Below are positions 12,301 through 24,300 of a stretch of DNA of 64,000 bases, in pieces; the first letter of the stretch is position 1; each line of letters opens with the position of its first letter. The notes under the pieces are model-generated. The model ran no database searches. It had not been told where the DNA came from and worked only from the letters and a program-made list of their open reading frames with translations. The position numbers were made by a program, and so were the translations under genes. This DNA is from Lasioglossum baleicum (lineage: Eukaryota; Arthropoda; Insecta; Hymenoptera; Halictidae), in NCBI RefSeq assembly GCF_051020765.1, contig NC_134939.1:2320901-2384900 (forward strand), given 5' to 3'.

Positions 12301-15300
12301 TTAGGATGCAATGTTCATATATTAGATATCGATACGAGAAAGTTCGTTTTAGGGGTAAATGTCACACTTTACCCGAATCCGGCCCACTGTCTGACGGACC
12401 GTATCAAGTTTGAATTATTTTTTGTTTTGTAATTTCTGTAATATCGGCGAATGTTTGATTCAGTTGAAACATTCTACACGCGGAAATTAGGTTTAGCTCT
12501 TCGTTTGCATTCTGTCAAGAAAGTACCGGGAATCGATCATTTAAAAAGCCCGCTTAAAGGAATTGTTGAAATTCTTTTTGTCGCTAAGTTGGCACAACTG
12601 TCCTCTATACTCACGCGGAGTTTGAGCGTCACTTGTCATTTAGTTTGTTTACAGTGCGCCATTTTGTCAGTTCATCTCAAGTGTGTTTTGCAATTTTTGC
12701 GAATTTTCTGCAAAAACTCAATCGCGTTAAGGTCGCTGAAGACATGTTAGAACGAGTCAATTCCGACCCCACATTCATAAAACGCATTGTAACTGGTGAT
12801 GAGACATGGGTTTACGTGTTTCACATGCAAACCAGTCAACAAGCTTCGGAATAGCGCCTTCCAATTGAGCCGAAACCGAAATAAGCATGTCAAATTCGAT
12901 CAAAAGTGAAGGTGATGTTGACAGTTTTTTTCGAATACCGCGGTGTTGTGCACTCGGAATTCTTGCCACAAGGTGAGACAGTAAATAAAGAATATTATCT
13001 GAGCGTTATGCGGCGTTTGAGATAGCAAATTCATCGAAAAAGACCAGATTTGTGGAAAGAAAACTCATGGATTTTTCACCACTATAACGCACCATCTCAC
13101 AAGGTTATCATTGTGAACGAATTTCTGGCCAAAAACTCAACAAATCTTATCGAGCAGCCACCGTATTCCCCTGATATGGCACCGGCCGACTTTTTTCTTT
13201 TTCCAAAACTCAAATTACCACTTCGAGGCACCTGTTTACAGTCGATAGATGACATAAAAGAGAATTCGCGGCGAGTACTGAAGTTGATTCCAAAAAATGC
13301 GTTAAAAAAATGTTTTGATGATTGGGTTATCCGTTTGCATAAGTGTATTATTTCGAAAGGGTCCTACTTTGAAGGCGATACAATAAATTTCGATGAATAA
13401 TACATATTTTGTGTTTCATTGACCAATTCCCGGTACTTTTTTGACAGAATGTACTAGCGGACGCGTCTCCTGTGTTTAGCTGGAAATTTTCAGGCTAACA
13501 CCTGGTTGTGCAGTCGATATGTCTTTTGAAATAATGTGACAGCGGACGGTCGCGAATAATCCTAAAATTACACTGCTTAATTTGGATATATCTGTCTGTC
13601 CTTTAATCATCAAAAACTGCGGTGTTAAATATTCTCGAGCACGACAGTGATCGTCGAATCGAATAATAATCAGGGCGATCCAGCAGACAGACATGAAGTG
13701 TCAATCATCGCAGAGACAGGAGATTCATCCTGCGAGACAATTTTGGAGTATCTCGGGCTAAATAGACGTTCGCAAATCGAATGAATCCTGTTTTAACCGA
13801 CAACGATTTCTCAAATTCTTTTATTTCTGCTTAATCGAGAGACTATGATTTTGCGAATGCATTTAACCAAAAAGAAATCAAAATTGGATATGACCTGACA
13901 GATTGGTGGAAAATCGGATTCGAGCGATTTCGGGGAAATCTCTCTAACCGTTAGAGGGCCAACAATAAGACCAGAATTAATTTGAAGGAACAAGGGTTTT
14001 CCATTAGATTTATTGGCTGGCGGCAAGATTAAAAGCATGAAAATGTAACCGGGGGTCGAAATGAAGTTGATCGACTCGCGGATCGTATCGTATCGTGCGC
14101 GAATGCAAGTTAAGCTGGCCGGGTAGACAACAATTCACGAACTGAAATTAAACGCCATTCCTTGTGTTTTCTGAAACGAAAAGGAACGAAACGTTCCGGT
14201 TCCGAACGTGTCGGGCCGTTGTCGTGCATTCGCGAATTCGAAAAATAATTACGCGACGATTTCGACACGGAACACAGCACTCTCAACTCTCGACGACCGT
14301 CTCTCTGTAATCAGGGATACTCGACACAGGAAATTCTAATCGCCGCAACACGCCTGACCCGCGCTTAAGCCGCTTTTATCAGTATAATTAAATAGCCCCG
14401 TTATTGACGTTGTCTCTCGTTATCGATATGTTCAGCAACGTGACCGAAACGCGCGAGTGTGCAAACCAATTTTCCGGATTCCTATTCGACGATCACCGGT
14501 GGACGCGTGTTACCGTTAATCGAGTAGATAGTTTCATAATAATGTTTCATTCTGGCCTGATCGTTTCTGATCGCTCTCATGGACGGTTTTCGGTTTTAAC
14601 ATAGTTCAATGGTAGCAGAGGTCGAGATTTGTTGATGATTCGGATGCAGGTGATAGTGGGACGTCTGCTGGAGGGTCTCTTCAAATTTGAAGTCTATCGG
14701 ACAACTAGATCTCGAGATATCATGTCAGCCATATCAGAAAATGAGATTTCGAGAAACGCGCGTTTAAAGTTTCTCCTATCAGTTATATTCAGATATGCGC
14801 ACTTACACTTCAAACATGCGTAACTTCGTTATTTTAATGAATTGACGTAACTTCTTTTGCATATACATAAGGTGGAGTGGGCTAAGTACGTCGACGGGGC
14901 AAGTGCGTTAATTGGTTATTTTTATTATAATAAGCCGTTCTCCCGTGATGTCGTTACCAACGAACAGCATTTGATTTTTATTATATAGATTAACGAAATT
15001 TCTCTCGCTTATATTTATTAATGTACAGTCCTGAAAAGAATTAAGGGATCACTTGTGCGAACCCGAAAAATGGTCCCACTTTACGTGATCATAACTCCGT
15101 CAAAAATTGCCGTATCGATATCGTTAAACAATGGTTTGAAAGCATGAAACCTCTAGTTTCAGATGCTCTGTTTCAAATTGTTGCAAAATCCTAAGGTCGT
15201 AGACAAATTTTCAGACCAGATTTGAAATCAGCGTGAAAAAATCAACGGGAAATGATATATAACATTTTTTCCGCGCATGGTATTGGAGAAACCACATTTT

Positions 15301-18300
15301 CTTGAAATTCTACATGTTTAACGATTTTTCTCAACGTTAAAAAACGTTCGTACTATAATCTCCCTATTTTTCCCATATTCTGCAAAGTTTCAGCTTTAAT
15401 TTTAAAAAAATTTCATCGCTCTACCTCATTTCTATCGAAAGTTCTTTGATTTTGAATCGAGTTTGGTCCAAATAGCCGCTGTACGTGGCGCGCTAATTGC
15501 TGCGAAGCACTAACTTCAAACACAGCTGCCATAGGTAAAAAATTATTGCAGCGAGTTCATGGGGCACTCAATCGAATCGGCAGAATCTGTGCTTCAATCC
15601 GACGTTCGGATCATGGTATTACGATCATTTCTCGCCGAGATATAGCGAGTTAAAGGAAAAATGGAAATTATGCATTTTTTAAGCATATTTTCAGAAACAC
15701 CTGGTATATCGAAATGTTAATGAAATTGAAAAAATAAAAGGAGTGCCTTGAAGAGAAAGAAACGGTCTTTCTATTGCTTTTTTGCACAAGATTCTACGAT
15801 CATTTTTTCGCTTTCTAGAGCCAGTTAAAGCTAAAAAGCCCATGTTTACTTCAATGTTGAATAACTCGAATAAAAAAAGTCGCACAATATTCAACAACCG
15901 CATAATTTACACAGGAAAGATAGCCCTTCCAAAGGATATTAACGCGATTTATCAAAAAAATTTGTTACTCCCCGTGTGATGGTCCAAAGTTGCACGAAAT
16001 TTTTGTTAACCGTCAATGTTGTCTTCATCTCGCTATAACTCTGTAAAAAACCAACATAGCAACAATTTGAAACAGAGCATCTGAAACTAGAGGTTTCATG
16101 CTTTCGAACCATTGTTTAACGATATCGATACGGCAATTTTTGACGGAGTTATGATCACGTAAAAGTGGGACCAAGTTTTCGGGTTCGCAAAAGTGATCCC
16201 TTAATTCTTTTGAGCAGTGTAGTATAAGTCAGTATGAACTATTCGACATAGATGCCGCCCAAGAATAAAGGTATTTCCCTCGCTTAAATCAACCAATGCT
16301 AAACAGTTACGTGCGAGGTACTTACACGTACAACTTTGAGGTTGTTATTTTAGGTAATTACAACGAATATTGATGTAGGTTTACATTAAATAAACCGTTT
16401 TTATTGTGTTTTTAAAATTTATTGAGAAAAACGCTAAGATGTCCTTGCCCCGTAATTAGTACTACACGGGGTAAGTGCGTACTATCACGATGGGGTAAGT
16501 GCATACTATATGGGTAACTATAAAACTAAACAATATATTTAATGCAATAAAAAGCATTTTGTAGCAGGCTTGTTAATCATTCTTTACATGCCCAGTAGCA
16601 CTTGAAACAAGGTTCCAACGCATTTTTAACTCTCAGAGACGCTCTTGCTCCATTTTCGGAGCAAGTGCGTAGTAGTTGACACTTATAAAAGTAAAAGTAT
16701 ATGCATAAAAGTACATGTTTGTTTAAAAATGGATAACTATAAAACTAAACAGTATAATTTAATGCAATAAGAAGCATTTTATAGCAGACTTGTTAATTAT
16801 TCTTTTCTTGGCCCGTAGCACTTGAAACAAGGTTTGAAAGCATTTTTAACTCTCAGAGACGCTCTCGCCCCATTTTCGGGGCAAGTGCGTAGTAGTTGAC
16901 ACTTTGTAGAATGTCCTATCAAAATTATAATTTTCAAGCAAAATTAGAATCCCGCATATTATACTAACTCATCAGTAATAACTGTGGCAAGAGTTTGATA
17001 TCAAGAGCGTTAAGTTTTTACATACCAGACTGAAAAACATCAATTTACCCCACTCCACATTATATATATTAGGTGTAGAAATTAATTCGGTGCCTTTTTA
17101 AAACAAATTTAGTATTTATTTATAATGTAATCTTACATCTGTTATTTTTCAAAATGGCCTCCATTATTTTCGATGACTTTGGTCTATCTTTCAGGCAACT
17201 GTCGAATTCCTTAACGGAGAAAAGATGGCGGTTTTGATGTAATGAATTCGTCAATACTTTTTTGCGCCTCTTCCAATATTTGGAAATTTGTATCTGCTAA
17301 ATGATGCTGGAGTGATCGGAATAAATAAAAATCCAATGGAGCCAGATCTCAGGAGAGTAATTCTAACTTATTCAGTCGATGGGGGGGGGGGGGAATTGCT
17401 TCTTGTGACAGCCCAAGTTGCACTGTTAGCTCATGTTGTGTTTGTGCGGAATTTTCAGAGAGCAGCTGCTCAAGTCCTACGTCTTCAAATTTTCTTGGCT
17501 GTCCGATACGTCCTCGACCAGAAAGATCAAAGTCGCCGCTTCGAAATCTTTGATTCCACTTTTTACAGGTTTTATGAGTTACTGCACCTTCACCCGAAGC
17601 AGAACAAATCGTTTCGGCGGCTTCGGAATCGTTTCTCTTTAATTGAAAGGCAAACGGTATACAGTGCTATATGTGAGTCTTGTCAGACGCCGCCATCTTG
17701 CTAACTACATAATAGTTTTTGTTTTGACTAGATCTCAGATGTTTCATAACTGAGTGTTGGTACTTAAACGTTACAAAATGGCGGGCGATTATTTGCGATC
17801 AAACCACAGTTATAAATAATTTGATACCAAGGCACCGAATTAGTTTCTGCACCTAATAATAAAATCGTGTCTGTCTGTCTGTGACGACATCAACTGAGAA
17901 CGGCTGAACGTAGAAAGCTGGGGTTTGAACCATTAGACGCAGCGTTTCTTCGGGAAGGTTTAGGAGAAATCCGCATTCGAAAAAGTCCATTCGTTCATAA
18001 GTTGTGACGTACCGTAGTCCCGTTGAAAGCACCGGTTCTCGTTAGATCACCGAAGTTAAACAACGTGGAACGTGAACGGCACTAGGATGGGTGACCGTCT
18101 GGTCAAAAATCGGAAAGTGACCCACCCGGCGTGTTTTTCACGTGTTGTTGGCAAAAGGTGGTTCGGAACCCACCATAAACAGTAGGTCCCGCTGAAAAGG
18201 CGATGGTGAGAGTGGAAAGAGAAAGAGGATTGGTAAATGAATTTGAAACCCTGAGGGGACCAAATATCATAAGCCACTAAGCCATAAGTTGTGACGTCAT

Positions 18301-21300
18301 TAGCGACCAAAGAAGACTTGTTTGCCCTCTTTTGGGTACGTTTCTGTTTATAACTTTTGGATTTGTTGTTGCACGTGGACAAAGTCGCGGGTACAGCTAG
18401 TTATTTTAAGAAATCCCGAATTTTATCGATCGATAGGCAAACAGATTTACGAGTGGTATTTAGAGAGAAATTCACTACATCATAGCGATGGAATTAATTG
18501 CACTGTTCAACGAACGCATCAAATTAAGATTAGATTCGGCCATTTAATATAGCCGGTCACAGTTGTACAGTTTACCATAGTTCTGTTGATGTATTTATGA
18601 ATTATACGCTAGAAATTGTCCCAAGTTGAACGTGCTGGGACACCCTGTATATTTTTGTCGTAATGCGATGGATGATAAATAGACCGCAGGAATTATAGTA
18701 ATGAAATTAATTCTGCTGTTCAATGAGCACACCGTTCGATTCTCTCATTTAACGGGGTCGGTCAACACTGGCTCGTTTACCATAGTTCCATCGATTCGCT
18801 TATTAATTAATAAACTGCCTCTATTCTGTATCCATTCGTCAGGAAATTGAACCTGCTAAATATAAAACTTGAACTATTTTAAAACGTTTTCATTATTGAA
18901 ATGTTTACTTTCATTCGAATTTTCACTTCGACGTGGAACGACAAAGTTGCAATTTCGGCGAGGGGGACGAGAAAAGAAGAACCCGGGGAACTTTAAGGAT
19001 TCGTTCCACCCCTTCAGCACGGAGTTTTATTGGATTCAAAATGTCGGGGCCGGGAGAGTGTTTCCTTGTTAGTATGCGAGTGTAGTTTTGAAATGAAAGG
19101 AAGACAATCCCCGGTTCCGATGAATCTGCTTCCGATTCCGTCATTTGCATTCAGCGCATTGTTAAGAGACTGCTTTACATCGCCAAACATTTCGAGCAAG
19201 AAATTACGCTCTCCGCGAGCGGAATTCGTTTCGACGAACGGCAATTTCTTTCGGGGCACTCTCGGCAAAGCATGTTCAAGACTCGAAGAGTCGCGTTGTA
19301 ATCTCTTCATCGATCTATCGGTCGATCGACATTGGCCCGGAGCCGTTTACCCGCTGCGCAGCGCGCGCTTGATCATGCTATTCACTCATCCTTTTCGTTA
19401 GCCTCTGACACAGCGCGATTCATGGATCGGAGGCTATTGTTTTCGATTTTATACTGATTTGTCGTTTGGTTATATTTTCAGAGTACCGAACGGAAATTTA
19501 TTTTTTAATGAAACGTTACAGTTACTTATTTAGATTTCCTGCAATCTTCCTTTACGGTAGGAGCTTGTTAGATATTAAAACAAAAGTGGCGCTCCATCAG
19601 TCTATTTTCTTCAGGAATATTTTATTTTACCTCCTGGATGAATATTTTTTATTAATCCCCTGTGACCCAATTTTGATCGTGTTTCGAAAAATATTGCGCG
19701 TCGCGAAATTAGAAAATATGAACTTTCCGGTTATAAACGAACAGTTAATTTACACTTTTTTATGGGTTTTATTATTATAAAAAGATAAGGGGATTACAAC
19801 TTTCGAATTACAAACTGAACAACAGAATTTGTATACGGAAATTCGTGAAACAATTTACATTTCGAGTTGTCTTGAAATGTTGACAAATCAGAAATAAAAA
19901 CCATAAATCTTACAAATGACAAATACATCGATGGATCGATAAGAATAAATGATAAAAGAATTTGGCAACTTTCCTCGGTATTGTTTCAAAGTCACGTGGC
20001 GCTATACTTGCGGGATACGTTCTAATGTTACGGATGACGGACAGGTGTTCAATATCATCAATGTTAGGAACCCTCCTGAAAAAACGAACAGAGCCACCCT
20101 AGATCAATCTACATAGCTGTTTAGTTTAGTTTAGGGCCCAAACATACGCACGACAAACTGGTCGTTAACAAAATACGAATGTTCAATTGAAGGGTACTGA
20201 CAAGTGCCATCCGTCATTGCACGCTTATATGTATAAGCATTTCTACTCTCGTGGGCTAGTACTGTCGTAATCACGAATCGTGTCGCGTCGTGCTGCATCT
20301 CGGAAGTTAAGTACCAGTGAGATCGGGCTAAAGTTCCCTTCGAATCAAAGTTTAACCGTATAGATTCCGCGAGTTCGGTGTAAAATCTATTAGGCACTGA
20401 TACGGTTGCTCCGAGACCCCTGCATTGCCAGTGCGTCAACACCGTGCATCTTAGTTTAGGTAATATCTTCTTTCAACTCTTTCTATTCTAAATTCAATCC
20501 ATTCGCGACAATTACACAACTGTAATACGAATTCTTATAGTCAGAATATATTTGTGTTCTTTGATAATTAACGCAAATTCATTAAACCCATAATTATTGT
20601 CCAATGTCCTAATCAAGTAATTGAACGTCCTCACACGATACAATCTTACCGCTCGTATTGTATCAATTAAATTATACTAGTTACGAGGCTTACTAATTAT
20701 CCTAGCGACTCCGTGATTTCGTATCAGGTTCGTTCGCGACATTCCAATTGTCCAAACAGAGATTTATCCAACCTTGTGGCTCCCCAATTTCGCATTGGGT
20801 TCGTCCGCATCCTAACAGCTCCCTGATTTCGCATCAGTTTCGTCTGTGCTCTTATCTAACCTCCCAGCGGCTCCCCAATTTCGCATTGGGTTCGTCCGCG
20901 TCGTTATACAACCTCCTAGCAGCTCCCCGGTTTCGCATCGGGTTCGTCTGTGCGTCGCTCCATTCCTAGAGGTTCCCTGACTTCGTGTCAGGTTCGTCCT
21001 CGCTGTCTATAATCCTAGCGGCTCCCCAATTTTGCATTGGGTTCGTCCGCATACCCTAACTAACAAATTATACCATATTCCTTCGCCGGCCACTCGTGCT
21101 GCTCGCGGCCGTGGCTCGTAACAAACAAAAGAAGTTTTCAAAATATAGCAGTTATTTTAACACATTACCGACCGGTGATTATTGCTTAATTTTGAAAAAG
21201 CTATGGTTCATGGCTAAACACATTTAATGGAACCATCAATAGTAACAGCAATTTTCATTATGAACTAACAAGACACCCTCAATAGCGTCATCTAATAGTT

Positions 21301-24300
21301 TCATGTAAGGCTGCTATGTAAAAGAAAATTTCTATGCTTTCTTTTGGCACAGTAAAATTATTGAAAATCCTATTAATAGGCTTCCGGTAGGTAAAGTGTT
21401 AAGTAACGAAGGCTAACTAAGGTTATCAAGGCCACCTTTCTAAGTAACCTCAAAGAGGTTTTAGCCGTCGCTCGTTTTTTATTAAAAAGTTCTAAACAAA
21501 AGAAGTTTTTGTAATTATTTAGAAAGAGGTACTTCTCTCCGATTTTAATGAAATTTAAATATGTTGTATATTTCGACATTTTGAACAAGTTTTTCCGTTT
21601 CACATATCGGGGGGTCGCTTTTAGTTTTCGAGATATTTGCAAAAAACTACTGCTGATACTGTATTGAATTTTCTGTATTCTTGCACGATCCGTGCAAGGC
21701 AACGTAAGGTCGCCGTTCCTAGTGACACCCCAATTTCGCATTGGGTTCGGTCACGAAGTTTCACCTTCCTAACAGCTCCCTGATTTCGCATCAGGTACGT
21801 CTGCGCTTGACTCCATTCCTAGAGGCTCCTTGACTTCGCGTCAGGTTCGTCCTCTCTGTTTATAATCTTAGCGACTCCCCAATTTCGCATTGGGTTCGTC
21901 CGCGTACCTTAACTAACAAATTGATACCATATTCCTAGGGTAACAACCCTTCGCCGGCCACTCGTGCTGCTCGCGACCCTGGCTCGTAACACTAAAAAGA
22001 AGCGGCGATCCTGGCGCATTCGCCGCCAGGAATAATATATTTTTTTACGTCCCAGTGAAATATTCGCGATTAAACAGCGAGCGAAACTGGACCAATCCAT
22101 GTTCCAGATTTGTATTTATATTTTTGCATAACTGCGGCGTCGCGCCACCGATTCCGTCTTTTATTAAGCGCCCCCGCTTAGTCACGATATCGAATACCTT
22201 CGAGCTTTTCATTTTTTCTTATTTTTCCCATTTTTCTTTTTTCTTAAATCGGTCGAAAACATTCCGTGGAGGGACAAGGGATAGAGTAATTAATATTCAA
22301 AGCATGCTCGCGTACGTAATGGCCCGAGCTTGATCCTGCGTACTCGGATCGATCACCGTTCAAACAGAGCGAGGATCTATGCCGACGATCTATACGAGCG
22401 ATGGTGGATCGGCGGAGACACCGCGCGACGAGGAGTTATGTAAATTGAACGGGGTCTTCGATATCGCTAAGGTAAATGCAATCGCGTTGACGGTACTGTT
22501 TGCAAATGCGATCGGTGAAGAGGTCGGGTAACAAGCTATGAAATATTACCGTCGTCGTCGTCCTTGTCCTCGTCCTCGTCGTTTCTCGAACGTCGCATCG
22601 TCGAACTCCACCGTGGCTCTCGATTAATGAAAAGAATCCTTTCGCCGGTACATTCTACTTAAGATCTCACGGAATTGGAAATTACTGTAGTTTTCTTTTT
22701 CCCTTTTGAAAGTGTAGCCCCGGACTCGCCCCGTTTCGAAATCGATTGCGCGCTACCGGTAGACGAATTCGAGTGGATTTTTTTTTATCGTGGAAAGAGA
22801 TTGCTGCCACATTGTTGATCAGATTGTGTTTCTTTAGAAATTGCTCCCCTCTGTTTAGGTTTCTATTAAAAATACGGCGAATATACTGGCCCGTCGCGCC
22901 GGGATCGATAAAATTCGGGATTTCTTAAAATAACTAGCTGTACCCGCGACTTTGTCCACGTGCAATAACAAATCCAAAAGTTATAAGCAGAAACGTACCC
23001 AAAAGAGGGCAAACAAGTCGTCTTTGGTCATTAATGATACCACAACTTTTGAACGAATGGACTTTTTCGAATGCGGATTTCTCCTAAACCTTCCCGAAGA
23101 AACGTTGCGTCTAATGGTTCAAACCCTAGCTTTCTACGTTCAGCCGTTCTCAGTTGATGTCGTCACAAACAGACAGACAGACACGATTTTATTATTAGGT
23201 GCAGAAATTAATTCGGTGCCTTGGTATTAAATTATTTATAAATAACTGTGGTTTGATTATAAATAATCGCCCGTCACTTTGTGACGTTTAAGTACCAACA
23301 CTCAGTTATGAAAAATCTGAGATCTAGTCAAAACAAAAACTATTATGTAGTTAGCAAGATGGCGGCGTCTGACAAGACTCACATACAGCACTGTATACTG
23401 TTTGCCTTTCAATTAAAGAGAAATGATTCCGAAGCCGCTGAAATGATTTGTTCTGCTTCGGGTGAAGTTGCAGTAACGCATAAAACCTGTAAAAAGTGGA
23501 ATCAAAGATTTCGAAGCGGCGACTTTGATCTTTCTGGTCGAGGACGTATCGAACAGCCAAGAAAATTTGAAGACGAAGAACTTGAGCAGCTGCTCTCTGA
23601 AAATTCCGCACAAACACAACATGAGCTAACAGTGCAACTTGGGCTGTCACAAGAAGCAATCCCCCCCCCCCATCGACTGAATAAGTTAGAATTACTCTCC
23701 TGAGATCTGGCTCCATTGGATTTTTATTTATTCCGATCACTCCAGCATCATTTAGCAGATACAAATTTCCAAATATTGGAAGAGGCGCAAAAAAGTATTG
23801 ACGAATTCATTACATCAAAACCGCCATCTTTTCTCCGTTAAGGAATTCGACAGTTGCCTGAAAGATAGACCAAAGTCATCGAAAATAATGGAGGCTATTT
23901 TGAAAAATAACAGATGTATGATTACATTATAAATTAATACTAAATTTGTTTTAAAAAGGCACCGAATTAATTTCTACACCTAATATTTATATAAGGTGGA
24001 GTGGGGTAAAGTGCGCCCTAGTTTTTGCAAAGTTGGAATTTAAACTGATGTATTTTTAGTCTGGTATGTAAAAACTTAACGCTCTTGGTATCAAACTCTT
24101 GCCACAGTTATTACTGATGAGTTAGTATATTATGCGGGATTCTAATTTTGCTTAAAAATTATCATTTTAATAGGATATTGTACAAAGTGTCAACTACTAC
24201 GCACTTGCCCCGAAAATGGGGCAAGAGCGTCTCTGAGAGTTAAAAATGCTTTCGAACCTTCTTTCAAATGCTACAGGGCAAGAAAAGAATGATTAACAAG

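Noticed and set aside
18011..18155. Functional 5S rRNA gene
   Set aside because: The 5' end is missing, about 40 extra bases interrupt the 3' part, and it is flanked by a retroposition-type duplication.
20270..20420. Second 5S-like sequence (CTCGGAAGTTAAGTACCAGT)
   Set aside because: Only one short block resembles the 5S internal promoter; the surrounding sequence does not align and no duplication was found.
20705..21903. CRISPR array or tRNA cluster
   Set aside because: Units diverge and keep structure rather than sequence, spacers are not uniform, and no complete cloverleaf with a T-arm consensus can be drawn. The genome is also eukaryotic.
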